A stretch of 64,000 bases of DNA from Camarhynchus parvulus (Eukaryota > Chordata > Aves > Passeriformes > Thraupidae). Both the position numbers and the translations under genes were made by a program. Below the pieces are notes generated by a model. The model saw nothing but the letters and a program-made list of their open reading frames with translations. It did no database searches and was not told the origin of the DNA. This document shows positions 1 to 12,200 of the stretch, one piece after another. Within the stretch, counting starts at the first letter, position 1; the number at the start of each line of letters is the position of its first letter. The DNA lies in NCBI RefSeq assembly GCF_901933205.1, contig NC_044601.1, forward strand, positions 30,666,352 to 30,730,351, written 5' to 3'.

Positions 1-1485
1 GCTCCATGTGGAGACCTCCACAAGCAGCCCCTAAACATACTGCTTTTTGCTGTTCTGGGGACAATACCTTGATGTGCTGCTTGGCATGAAATCTGCCAGT
101 GCAGAGATTCATCAGGAGTGCAGCCAGTTTTTTGAACATCCCAGCTTCCTCCTCTCCAGCGGCACAATAGCAGTAAAGAGAAGGACAGTACTGTAACAGC
201 AGGCACTTGAAGGAACACATGCAGGGAAAGAGAGCGCTCAAGAACAAGAACTTTAATCCATGGGAAAGGAGGCAGCAAAGTGCAGGGACTACGTTCTTGC
301 TGCGCAAGGGAGAAGGCAAGGCAAGCCCAGCAGAGTCAGTGACCAGCGTGTCACCTTCTTTGAACAAAAAATGGTTCCAATGGTTACAGGACACTTGCTA
401 TTAGCTATGTGGTCTCATATATTCCCAGTGAAGCACCAGTGACAGGCTCCACAGAGAACATGAAAGAATATGGGCAGAGCCAACGTCTCTTCTGTCAGGC
501 AGCAATGCCAAGATTTCAGAAGTAGGTCGCCACACACACAGATGCATCAAAGAAAAGGCTGCAGGCATGCTAAATGCAAAATCTGGCAATCACACTGTTT
601 TCCTTGATCTAGCTTACAAACACTGTCATTTCACACTAAAACCTGTCCCTGCCAGACATAGCTTTCCCAAAAAAGCTAGCAGGACCCCAGCCTCTTTGCC
701 AAGGAGGGTATGTGCATCTTGTAAATCCTTGGGTTGCCTGGCTTACACACGTTTATCTACAATTGTCTCAGCCAAAGCCATCAGTAGAGACAAGTGCTTG
801 TATTGTGGCCATATATAAAGTAACTCTTAACAGTTAAATAATGAAAGCAGCTTCTCACTGGGGTCAATTCTAGCAGCATTGCTACTCTGGAAGTATGCAA
901 TCTGTAACTGCAGGAAAGATAATGAAAGCAAATTCCATCAGCCTGAAAGGAAACCACCTGGAGAAGGCTCCTAGTATGCCAAGGCAGCTTCAAAAGTGGT
1001 TACATTACTGACAGTGAGTTACCTGTCTACACTCACAGACCCTGCAGAGCTGCCAGGAATTGTATGTAGAGCCGTTAGGAACAGAGCAGTCTAGGCAACA
1101 GACTTTCCTGAGGGCACATCAATATGCCTATACACTCAGCAAACTCACAAGCAGCTGCTAGGATTTATAGGAGAAGGAGGTAAGAGATTTTTTAAAACAT
1201 AGCTCCTAACAACACAAACACTTCTTCAGTTGGGCTGCTGCGGCCTGACAACTGTAGGCCAGATTTGCTTCCTCAATACAGCCCCAGGATAGTAAAAAGT
1301 ATGCTTAACCCTTCTTCATTCATTTCTTGGTCCCTGAAGTAGCTCAAGGTGCAAGCTGATATGCAGAAACAGAGCTGCTGGATGTAGAAGAATTGTTCTC
1401 TGTTAAGGAGCTGTTTCAGAGCTGTAGAAGCAATTTCAAGAAGAAATAAAAAGAAAGAGACAGAAAGACTGTTAATTCAACTTAC
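1..1485 (-). other. NRG1: NRG1 intron after the spacer exon (partial)
   Basis: This is the start of the intron that follows the 51-bp spacer exon. It begins with the donor gtaag (positions 1485-1481 on the minus strand) and runs off the left edge of the window. The next exon of the known gene would carry the end of the spacer and the first part of the EGF-like domain. I see no open stretch here with an EGF cysteine pattern or with the cysteine-rich N-terminal exon of type III neuregulin. The reading frames here are short and resemble no family I know. The sequence is otherwise unremarkable AT-rich DNA. Confidence 0.8.
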
Positions 1486-1536
1486 GTGAAGAAGTTTTTG
1501 TCACTTCTGTTGATACTGGTATCTTGCTGGTACTCT
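1486..1536 (-). CDS. NRG1: Neuregulin-1, Ser/Thr-rich spacer exon
   Basis: This 51-nt exon is flanked by an acceptor ending ttttccag and the donor gtaag. The last G of the previous exon completes a Glu codon. The exon then reads STSKIPVSTEVTKTSS and ends with one base of the next codon, so both ends are phase 1 and the exon can be skipped in frame. In neuregulin-1 this segment links the Ig domain to the EGF-like domain and is heavily O-glycosylated in the extracellular part of the precursor; the Ser/Thr content (9 of 16 complete codons) fits. The PVSTE..TSS part resembles the C-terminal half of the mammalian spacer, which I recall as about 34 codons, so this exon looks about half as long. Chicken ARIA as I remember it lacks this segment, which would be the skipped form. 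The identification rests on phase, position and composition, because a 17-codon exon carries little homology signal. Confidence 0.8.
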
Positions 1537-4500
1537 CTGGAAAACACAAGAGGCAACAAGAAGTTATAATATGGTGTCAGATGATCCTCAAGCAGCATTC
1601 AGCTCCAGAATGCACAAGGTAAAGAAAAAAAAGGTGTTCAAAGAAGGAAGCTTAAACTTTGCTCCAGTGGGCAGGGGCTTCAATCAGATATCAGTTTGCA
1701 GAAGTTTCTTTTCAGGAAAAAAAACCAAAAAATGATGGTGCCTACTAGCAAAACTGAAGAAAAAAGCCTGCTCCTGAAAGCAGCCAGTTGTTCAATCTCT
1801 CATTTTCCTCTGGAAATAACTGATCAGTGGCAACAGGCGAAATCATCCAGATGGCTCTGTTTCTGGAAGATGTCAGTGTGAGTATTCACTCCTTATGCTT
1901 CTAGGCAGCTAAATTTTGTGAAGATGTGTCTCTGTTCATATCACTTGAATTGCTGGTAAGTACATCCAATAGTGTCACTTGCCGCTTCAGGGAAATCTTC
2001 TGAGCCACACATGCAAACCCTGTCCCTCATGGACTGCTGGGTGCTCTGTGATAGAAATCAAACAGTTGTTTTGCTGAAGAGATGGGAAAAGTTGTGCTTC
2101 CATACTGGTCCTCTGTATATATCCATACACTGTTGATACTTACATACTGGCACGGACTGCTTGCACTCACTGGTTGAACCAGCTGATGGCTAAGGGGGAT
2201 GATGTTGCCATATTCAGATCCTTGCTAATGCAAAATGCGCAGATGGGAGAATGCAGAATGTAGAAAGCCTTTGTTTAGGTTTCACAGACTTGCACAGAGA
2301 CCTTGTTCCAATGACAGCATTGATTTGCGAGTGCTCTGCTGTCCCCACAAGCCACAACTGCAATTTTTTAGGTGTGAACAAATCACTCTTCAGCTGTATT
2401 CATCAACAGTCTTGGACTTTCCCAAGTTCTCAAAACACATTTCAGACATTAAGTGGTGCAGTTCAATGCAGCTGCACAAGTTTCAGCTCTACAGCTGGAG
2501 AAAGGCCCTGAATGCCAAGAGAAAAGTCTTGCCCTGAAACCTCAAGGCACACCAAGAATCCCCAAGTAGGTCAAACACACAGAATTTTAAAAATACATCA
2601 TAAGAGATTTAGGAAAGAGAAACTCCAGAATGTTTTTATTCTGTTTTGTGAATCTGGATTCCAATGGTTCTCTGTTCATTGTCTCCACAGTTCACAGAAA
2701 CTTGACCAGAGACAAAACTAGTCCAAATGCCTTCCCTTCAACTTCTCTCTCGTTAAACTTTAATATTGGCTCTACATTTTAACTTCTTACTTGCTTGGTC
2801 TTCTTTTGTATTTTTTTTCCATTTTGGTAGAGCTTTCTTTGGCAAATGCACTATTTGTCTAGTTAGTACATCCCAGTTTCATCTGACTAATGGGAGAGAA
2901 CATGTCATGCAGCATTTCCTTGGCAGCCAGTGATGCATGGCATGCAGTGTGTATCATAATTAAAATTTTTAAGATCAAAACCTTTGCATTAGGTCTTGGA
3001 ACACAGTGGCCTGTAGCCAGGCAGCTTTCAGGACCATTTTTTGGGTATAATGGCAATTTCTCTATTGTGCAGCTGGGTTGTCTGAGCAATTAACCTTTCT
3101 TAGTCACGTCAGGAGATGAACAGGTCTGACAGCTGCATAGCTCAGCATCTGGCACTAGTGGAGCAAACTTTTCTTTCACCATTAAAGCAACCATGTTCCA
3201 TTTAGTGCCTGTGCTGAGCTTGATGAAGCATTTCTTACTGGCAGCCCAGCTGTGTTAGTACAAATGCCGACAGGAAGCTGCCAGTGGAAAAAAAAACACA
3301 GCCATGGCCTCCTACACCTGAAACGTGCTGAGAAATACATTTGGAAAACATGTGGCAAAGTCACACTTTACCAAGCCCCACTAATAACATTCGTGTTAGC
3401 AACACTAACAGTGGATGCTAAAATTTGGAAGACACAGCATTTGTGCGTATTGCTTACTGCACACAGTACACCACAACCATAAGAAAGACGTTTTACAGTG
3501 CGTGGGAAGGCTAGCACAGATCCACATGGCAAGCTATCTGAACACAAGAAGCAAACAAAAAAGAACCTTCTCACAGCAAGCCATCAGTACTTGCCTGAGG
3601 TGAAGGAGCTGGGACCATTTTTCAATAGTAATACTTTTGCTGCTGCAGTCTGCTAGGGTATGGAGATGGCAGCCTGCAGCCCTGTCTTCATCATCACATT
3701 TAAGTTCCCAGGAGGAGCAGCTACCTCATTACAACCAGTTCTGTCTCCTGGCACTTAGGAATACTAAGTCTTGGTGAAGTACTGTTTCCTGAAACTGAAT
3801 GCTTGTGCAGGGGCTAACTTATATAAAAATACTGAAGGATCCATGAGAGATCCTTGTTTGGGGATGTTGTAAATAGCAGGCTTCTGCAGCTTCTCAGTCG
3901 TATTTCCTTAATACTCAGGCCAGCACCTTCTGCTGTTTAGCCTGACATAACAGGGAAGAACTCCTTCAACTCACACAAGACTCCCAGTAACCCCATGGCC
4001 TTGATATATTGATCCATCCTTCCAGGTAGGGAACTTTAACTGGGCTGCTGAGAGGACTTGTTGCATGGGCAACGAGCTCTGCTGTATGGCTGTCAGGCAG
4101 GAGGTCCTTCTCCTCTTCAACCAAAACCTTTTCTCCAGGATAACCAAATATTTAAGAGCCTTACAGCTGCTGTTGTGAACAACTCTATGCATGCGCTCAC
4201 AGCTTTTCTGCCCCCAGTTAGTTTGTCAGAGGCCTAATGCAAAAAAGACTGCTTGAGCAAGCTGACGGAATTTTGGTTGAGCTCACAGGTTTTAGTTCAG
4301 CACTTGCAGGTCACTCTGAGAACCCTGACAGGGACAACAACCTGGGTTCTGAAAAGAATTCAGACACCATAGTTCATTAGAACTGCAAACAAGCTTTCTG
4401 TCATCCTGAGGTGTACTTTCTGGCAGTGATGTAAGTTTTAAGTCTTTTGAATTGTTTGTGTTGTTAGGGTGATACCATCTGAATTATACAAACAATGACA

Positions 4501-7500
4501 CAAACTAACATACACCTTGAGGAAAGGAGAGCACTTTCTTCATCTCTGTCACTTGGTCTATAGATGCCAGAGCAGAGAGTAGTTGTGTAGAAGGCTGGTC
4601 AGGGGCCTCATAGGCATGCAGGCATACGCGGTCAAAGACACAGAGTGATCCAGTGGCCAAACTAACTTTTAGGTTCTAAAAACTATCATACTTTTCCCCT
4701 TTTTCCTCCAAGGAACTACTGACCAGAGTCAGATTAAAAGAACATTGCCCTCAGTCCAAGTGTGTCAAATTGCAAGGAAAGGGTCAAGAGTACTCTTAAG
4801 GGAGTTGCAATACCAAATTGAGTGATGGCCACATTTCTTTCTGAGACCAAATCAGTGGTCTAAGCATGCTGATTTGCTCCAGGTGAGAATCTGACTCATT
4901 ATGCCAGCCAGTCAAAAACAAACTATGTCCCAGATTGCCTGAAATTATGCTAGAGAGAAGAGGTACCCTGATTTTCTATTTTAATCAAGTCTTGGACAGA
5001 AGAAGGGGCTTTTTCTGCACTTGAAGTATTTCACAGTTTGTCACATGCTCCATGGGTACTAGATACAAGATGTTTTTACTTACTTATTTCTCAGTCACCT
5101 TCTTGAAGCTAAGCCACTCTCTGTCTTCAGAAGAGGAAGAGCAAATTAAAATTGAATTAATTATGAGTATCAGATTCTTGTTGATTATTGTATGACTTGG
5201 AGGTGGTTACTACTACTGCAAGTCCTATGGATGAAAAACCAAAAGCCTGCATAGGCCACTGTGTAGCTAATGAATTTACCAAGGTTCACCTCTACCTACA
5301 ATTGAGATACATTAACAGATCACCTGAGTACTTCTAGCACTCATCAATTCAGGCAGAATTGCCCCAGCCACTCACACTGATGAGTCAAACTACATCAACT
5401 CACTTCCCAACAGACAGCAAGGAGTAGTGCTCACCCAAAACCCAGCACACAGCCCAGCAGAACCAGCACTGCAGATTTCTGGCTTTTGAAATATCTCTGC
5501 ATGAATCCACTCTTTTGCACGCTGAAACATGCTGGGCACAGAAAACATCCTCAGAGAGGCAAAAGAATCAGGCCAACAGGTTTTAATGGAAAAGACTGAC
5601 ACCATGTGCAGATAGAGCATGCTTGACTCTGTATCAAAAAGATATCACTTAGCTAGTTGCCTAAGTTGAGAGCTTTGAGTGTGCTGTGAAGTATTCTGCC
5701 AGTGTTATTCAGCAAGCATAATAAGGTCCTATGCTGATGAGAAAATCCCTGAAAAATTCACCATAAGATTTTCGCCTGGGTAAAGTAAGAAATGAGGATG
5801 CACAAAAAAAGCAGTTCCTATTGCATTAGCGAACTTGTGTACTATTTATACACCACCAGGAGAACTTCATGCCTCTCTTCTGACCACAATTACAATCTTT
5901 CTTAGGTGGGCATACGTGAGTACGAGTGAATGAAAATAAGAAGGCAGCTCATATCCTGTGGGCGCTCATTATAAATTTAAAAGAAAATAGCTCCTATCAC
6001 TTGCTATTAAGACTGGTAAAAATTGTATTTGTCTAGCTATTTTTATATACGTCACATTTTTAATCCACATGCATTGCTCTGTATACAAAGATTTATATAT
6101 CTTTCAGTAAAACTGGGAAAATTTAAACGTCTTTGTAGGTTAAAACTGTTTGTGTGGGGTGTGTGTTCATGTTTATGTGTAGCAAAAACTTGCACTAAAG
6201 CAAATTTGGCATTTTTAAATAACAACAATGTTTATAATAGTAAAAAGGAAAGGAGTTACTATTGCATTGAATATTACTGTTTTAGACAGAAAAGTTTACC
6301 ACTTTGGGGAATGAGATCAGGAGAAAATAAGGTCTTTGCTCACTGAAAACAACAAAAAATATTTTACAACTGTTTTATTGAGAAATAACTAATTTTTCTA
6401 TGCTTGGAGCAGAGAATTGAAATCAGCAACCTTGGTGGTAAAAAATGTATGTTTTTTTTTATTCTTGGGGAGAAAACCCCAACACATTTGCCTTGTTCTT
6501 CCTATGTTTTTTCCTAATGTCCACTGGTAGTTGATACTAGAGACAAGGCCTTTGTTCTGGCTCTGGGGTTCTCTTTCATGGCACACACCAGTATAGAAAA
6601 TTTCAACTAAAATACTCCTAGTTTGACAAAATTCTAGGGAATTTAAATGCAGATTTTTTTTTAGATACTGAAAAACACTAACCTTACAGTGGAAATAAAA
6701 ATAACCCCATTTCTAGAAAGGCCATTACTTTGCCTACCCTCACTCTTAAAGTAACTAGCACAAAGGGAAAGGAAGATCTAGTTTGCAGACAGCAGGGCTT
6801 ACATAATAAATATGACCAGGTGAGGTCACTAAATTAAAGGTCACAACTTAAGTTATGGTTCACACAGCAGACCAGACCAGTATCACCACAAGAAAGTCAG
6901 GCCCTCTGGTGCATTTTCCTTTACCTCACTGTTACCCTATCTGCTGGAATTAGAAGAAAGCAATCTCTCTGCTCACTTTGAGAGACTCAGTCTTCTCAGA
7001 TACCTACAGTTTAGTTTTCTACAGAGACTCCTGGACTACACTGGACCCCAAGAGCTTCCCCAAAAGCCCATTACAAGGTAATAACAAGCAAGAGTTAAAT
7101 ATGCTGGATTTTTGTTTGTTGTTTTGTTTTTACTTTTAGTTTTAAATTCTTTCTTTCTTACGAATATTGCAGGACCTCCCAGCTATATAGGACCCAAGTA
7201 ATGACTGCCCTTCAGGGCTCCTTACCGAGTTTGGATCCCAAATCTGTCATTAAGCTAGCAAGGGGAAGAGGTCAGGGAAAGTGGGGGAAGGAGGGGTGAG
7301 AAGGTCACCCATGCAGGGGGTCTATCCCTGTTTGCAAGGCAGATGTTGCCCTTTGAGGCCATAAGGATCTATTGCTCTTAAGTCACCAGATGTTGCCCAT
7401 GCTGTTTCTCAAATCCAGGCGGAAAATTCCACCATTGGCAGGAAAATTATGAACAATTTTATTGGTAATTTATGAGGAACAGTAAGCAGAGGGGGCTCAG

Positions 7501-9153
7501 ATGTATGTGTAGCAACCAAATATGCATGATTGATTTATTCCACCAATGAACGCTGCCATGCCTTAGTCTAGATGATCAAATATCACTGAGATGTTCCAGT
7601 CCAGATATCATTGAGTTTCCAGTTCAGATCTTTACGGACAAGAGCCAGCTGGCAGGTTTGGACTGAATTCCAGTTTGCCCTGCATTGGCATGCATGCCTG
7701 TGTTTTAAACAACTTACACTTCATAACACAATTAGATTTTGACATATATGTTATGGATGCACATAACAGGGCTTGCCACAAATACTTTCTGCTGAGACCA
7801 AGCTCCTGCCCTCTTGCAGCAGGAGTGTTTTGCAGTCATTCAGCATAGCCCAAAAGGAAGTTCAAAAATCCATGTCACATAGCAAAGGAATGAGGTTCCT
7901 GCATTCACTGCCATGACACTGTTCCTTGTCTGAGAAAGTAATAGAAAATGGGCAAGCTTTTTTTTTTTTTTTTTTCATTTATCTGTAACACTGCCTAGGC
8001 ACAGTGCCTACAGTTGAGTTATGGAAACTGTATAGGAGCTTTCCATGTAAGCAGCTAATGAGCAACCAAAATTTGTATTCATGGAAACAGAAACACCTAC
8101 CTATTTTTCCTCTTAGCAACATTCCAGTAAATAACACTTGATCTTTTATATCAGTCTCCTGACATCTGCTTTTGATTATAATACCATACAGCTAGAATGA
8201 AATTCTAGCACTTGAGATTCTGTAGTTGATGAAATAGAATAGCAAATACACAAAGTGAATACAGCCAAGCAATTGCTGTGTGATTACAAAACAACAGACA
8301 GACAAAGACAAATCCCACTGGAAAAGGTTTACATTTGGTTTTCTGTTTATGTAAATGACTATCTCCCACAGAAATGTGGAACAGAAAAGCATGCCTGGTA
8401 AATTCACATTGCTATAACATCTTTAACTCATCTATGATATGCAGAGAACTTCCGCTTTGTTTGCTAATATGGATATGTTTGTTTTGTACTTCACAACTGG
8501 CTGGACACTGGCATTTGAATTATAGGACCTGAATTAGCCAAAGCCACACTGGAAAAACATGATTTCAGCTTAAATCACAACCAACCTTAAATTACAATAC
8601 CTGAATTAAAGCATCTGAATCACACTGAAGCCTTTGAATAATTTTCCTTCAGATACATTCATGCCTTTGTGTTTATCGTTTTAGAAATCAGAACAAAAAC
8701 CTATCAACATAGGTGAAAGTAAAAATGGTGGCAATCAGAGCAATACAAATATTACTTAAAGTGAGAAGTGCTGGTTTAGCAGTTCAGACTACGATATGTT
8801 TTAGGTTAAATGCAACTTCCCTCACTGTGCATAACAGGAATTAGAATAATATTCCTTTCATCTTTTTCTAATCTTGACAAGACTGTGTCTTAGACTTGGT
8901 GTTATACAGAAAATGCTCATCTGTCCTGAAATCTGTAGGAGACAGCAGCCCATTTGCCTGTAAGGCAAACTGAGCATCTCAACTACATAACAGACAAGTC
9001 AGGCTCAACTACTTTTCTTAGTACACCTAAAAGACTTCAGTGCTTCCACTTCACATGCCAAGTTTTGTCCTGCTTCTAAGCTCTTTGTCCTGCTGGCAGT
9101 TTAAATACATGGTCTTTCAGAATGTGACAATAAAATAATGAGTCAAGCCTTAC
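1537..9153 (-). other. NRG1: NRG1 intron between Ig exon 2 and spacer exon
   Basis: This 7.6-kb intron has the donor gtaagg after 9154 and the acceptor ttttccag before 1536. It is AT-rich, with many short reading frames on both strands, all under about 110 codons and none showing a recognisable domain. An 18-base T run lies at 7958-7975. I found no RNA gene, mobile element with diagnostic ends, or other exon in it. Confidence 0.8.
7958..7975. repeat. Poly-T run, 18 bases
   Basis: An uninterrupted T homopolymer. On the minus strand (gene sense) it is an A run. I see no retroposed sequence beside it, so I treat it as a simple repeat and not as the tail of an insertion. Confidence 0.9.
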
Positions 9154-9278
9154 CATTGGTGTCTGTGATGATAACACTGGCTTTAGTACTGTCATTTCCT
9201 AGCTTGCTGCTCACTCTGCACACATATTCCCCAGCGTCGGCCAACGTGGCTCTGTAAATGTGAAGCTCAGAGTATTTC
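9154..9278 (-). CDS. NRG1: Neuregulin-1, second Ig-domain exon
   Basis: This 125-nt exon encodes the C-terminal half of the Ig-like C2 domain. The acceptor ends ttcacag and the donor is gtaagg. The first base completes a Lys codon from the previous exon (phase 2) and the last G opens a codon (phase 1). It reads KYSELHIYRATLADAGEYVC and then RVSSKLGNDSTKASVIITDTN. The LADAGEYVC motif is the D-x-G-x-Y-x-C signature of Ig strand F, and its Cys (about residue 130 from the start chosen here) pairs with the Cys in the previous exon. GNDS is an N-glycosylation sequon that is also present in mammalian neuregulin-1. I recall chicken ARIA as nearly identical here. The Ig domain binds heparan sulfate proteoglycans and so concentrates the secreted ErbB3/ErbB4 ligand in the extracellular matrix, for example at neuromuscular synapses. 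Confidence 0.97.
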
Positions 9279-12200
9279 CTGTGAAATCAGAAAAAAACCA
9301 TATAAACATCCTATACTGGAATAACAGTCACTGCATCAACCAAAGCACTTTTCTCCCCAGCCCTTTCAACAGACGGTCTTGTCTTCCATTCTTACTGACA
9401 GATCAACACTATCCAGGCTTTAAAGAAGGGAGGAGAATAAAATAATCTCCTATAGGCTGCTGGAAAATAGGCATAGTCATGAACCCAAATGAAGATACTT
9501 GCTTATGCTTTTCTGGATGAGAGAAGTCTTTGCTGTTAAAAGAAAATCTGGAAAACAACCATCCAACAACCATTGTCTCTCAGACAAACTGTTGGCTGTC
9601 CAGAAGCCACCAAGATGGGTATAAGACTAAAACAGATTATCCTTCCCTATAGGTTCATATTGCCAGTAGTATTACCAATAGTAGAGTTCTGGACAAGTAC
9701 TGAAGTTCCTAACATCTGACTAAATAATCATGAGATTAGAACACACTTTTTAACAGCCACTGAAGCCTCAAATCATTCTCCAGAGCTAACAAAAAAAAAA
9801 AAAGGGCAGGAGCACAATTTGCATGAAGCTACATTTTGTTCCTGGCTCAGAGATGTAATTTAATCAGTCTCCAGGGTTTAAGATTAGATTTTCAAATGCA
9901 GAACTCCTGCCTACCCATTAATTTTGTAGGAACATGTTCTGGTGTCATTCATGGGGTCCCCTACTCACAGGATGGCAATAATCCCATTATCTAGACTGCA
10001 CAGAATGACTAGCTTGGGGAAAATGGACACATTACTGCTGTTCCCAGTTACTGTTTAAAAGAAGTGCTCTGGGGAAGTTTCTGCCTATCATAAAACCTGA
10101 TCTACTGAATAGTCACTCAGAGTGCATGAACACTGCCTTCCCTAAGCAGGCCCACCCTGACTTGAAGGGCTGATCCCCAGGAGGCAGTGTTTGCTCGCTC
10201 TAAAAGCTCATAGCAACCACCATGACTGCTGAGATAAACAATGTCTGGGGAGATGCTCTGCTTCAACACTGCCATGTCTCCTAACTCTCCATGCAGAAAT
10301 CACAACTGGTTACCCCTTCTGCAAACCACTGAGCAGGGCTTGGTTCAGACCACAAACAGGTCTGTCCTAGCAGTGTGGGCTTCTGAAGCAACCAAAATGT
10401 CCAATGTAATTTTTCAACACATCTTTGTGAGCCACCCCTACTTCCATCGCAGGACATTATCCCATCTGCTATCTGCTGTTTAAACCCCTGCTTATTGGCA
10501 GGTCAGTCTTCCCTGCCTCTATGTGAAACTCCTACTGTTGAGGAGTCAGCCCTCACGGGATGAAAGCAGGGTGCTAGGTGGACCCCTCTCTGCCAGAACC
10601 CTGCATCACAAGAGTTGCCCCCCATGTCCTGAAAGAAGACTGCTTCCTCGAGGCCACTGGGCTTGCAAGAGGGAGGAGGCACCAAGCTAGGATTAGCAAT
10701 TTACTCAGTTTTTTTCAAATGGTAATGAATAGCTGAGTATTTGGGCTCCCTTCTCAGGAAATGCTAGGAGTCCAGTTCCCAGTGCTGAATTAATTAACTA
10801 GGCTGCACTTCAGATGGCATACAAGAACAGACTTGAGCTTGTGGCCACCATAAATACGTGAGAAAAAAGTGGTAAAGGCATTGACAGAAACGTCCAAAAG
10901 TTGAATGCTACTGTATCTTTGTGTGAAAATTTTGCACCTGACTAACAGCTATGCTTATACAGGAGTAAAAGTGGCCTGCTTTTTAATTTTCCTGCCAGCC
11001 ATTCACCTTCACAACAGCCTGTTGAGGGCCTGACCAGAACGTGGTGTGGTGTTCTACACCACCTAACAGCTTGTGTGGACATGTGGTATTTCCTATATTG
11101 CAACAGGTTATCTTGCAGCCATACTTGCAGACACTTGTCTAGATGGAGCGCAAGTTGTAACCTTAGGAAGCTTCAACTGGCAATGTAAACAGGCTTAGTG
11201 ATTTAAAGAATTTGCCATAACCCAATGAAAAGGAAGGAAGCACAGCTGCAGCTACATCACTTTAATGTGGACAATTGTATACTTGCTGCAGTCCTCTCCA
11301 TACATTAATATTGATGCAAAACACTTTTGTGGCCTGCTTGGCTTTGTGAAGAAACTCTTTTCCCTGCACATTTATTTTTATTGGTTTTGTTTTCCTTGAT
11401 ACATATGGGAAAATACAAGGAATTGTGTCTTCCTTTTATGATTTTATTTTCATATTAAAATAGATGAAGCATCAATATTTCTTACAAATCCATTTCCAAA
11501 AAGCCAAATTTATTCTTGATTTTAGGAAGAAACCCTGTATGGAGTTTTGTCTCTGAGAGCAGGAGAAATAATATGAATATTTATAGCCTTAAAAATATCA
11601 TTGAGAGGTATTGGGACAGAATTCAAAACAGTCAGAGCAGAAGATGACTCATTAATGGCTGTAAATGAAGCAGTTTCCTAGCAATGCAGTACTTCAACAG
11701 TACTGACTTAAAGCCCCTGATAAGGGATTTTATTTTCAAAGGCTTGTACTTTTCTCAAACTGTACTACGCTACTCCAAAAAAAATGCCACTCCCTGTAAG
11801 ATTTGCTTCTGGTGAATCTTGAGCTCATTGCCACTGTGATACTGGTGAGCTTGTATTCATACATGAAGGGGAAAGAAACACATCTGCAGAATGCAGTCCC
11901 AGCCGACTTTATCTGGTTGCTTGAATTCATTTTGCTTCCAGTCTCCATCCATCATTCAGAATTGCCTGTCTGCAGGCAAATATCCAGGCTAAGCTTGGTA
12001 CCAAAGCCTCAAGGTACAGGGCACCTACACACAAACTTTCCTTGTGCACTACTGCACCCAAAGCCATTATCTAGAAGTGGCAAACACCTTGTTTCTGCCA
12101 CAAAAAAAGCCCAAACCTGATAAGGGAGTATCTCTATATGTAATGAAGAGCGCCTGACTCGTACAGCACACTGCCCAAACCAATAATGTACAAGTCTCAC

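Noticed and set aside
1..1485. Search for the EGF exon or the cysteine-rich type III first exon
   Set aside because: No frame shows the EGF cysteine spacing or a long Cys-rich/hydrophobic N-terminal segment; these exons must lie left of the window.
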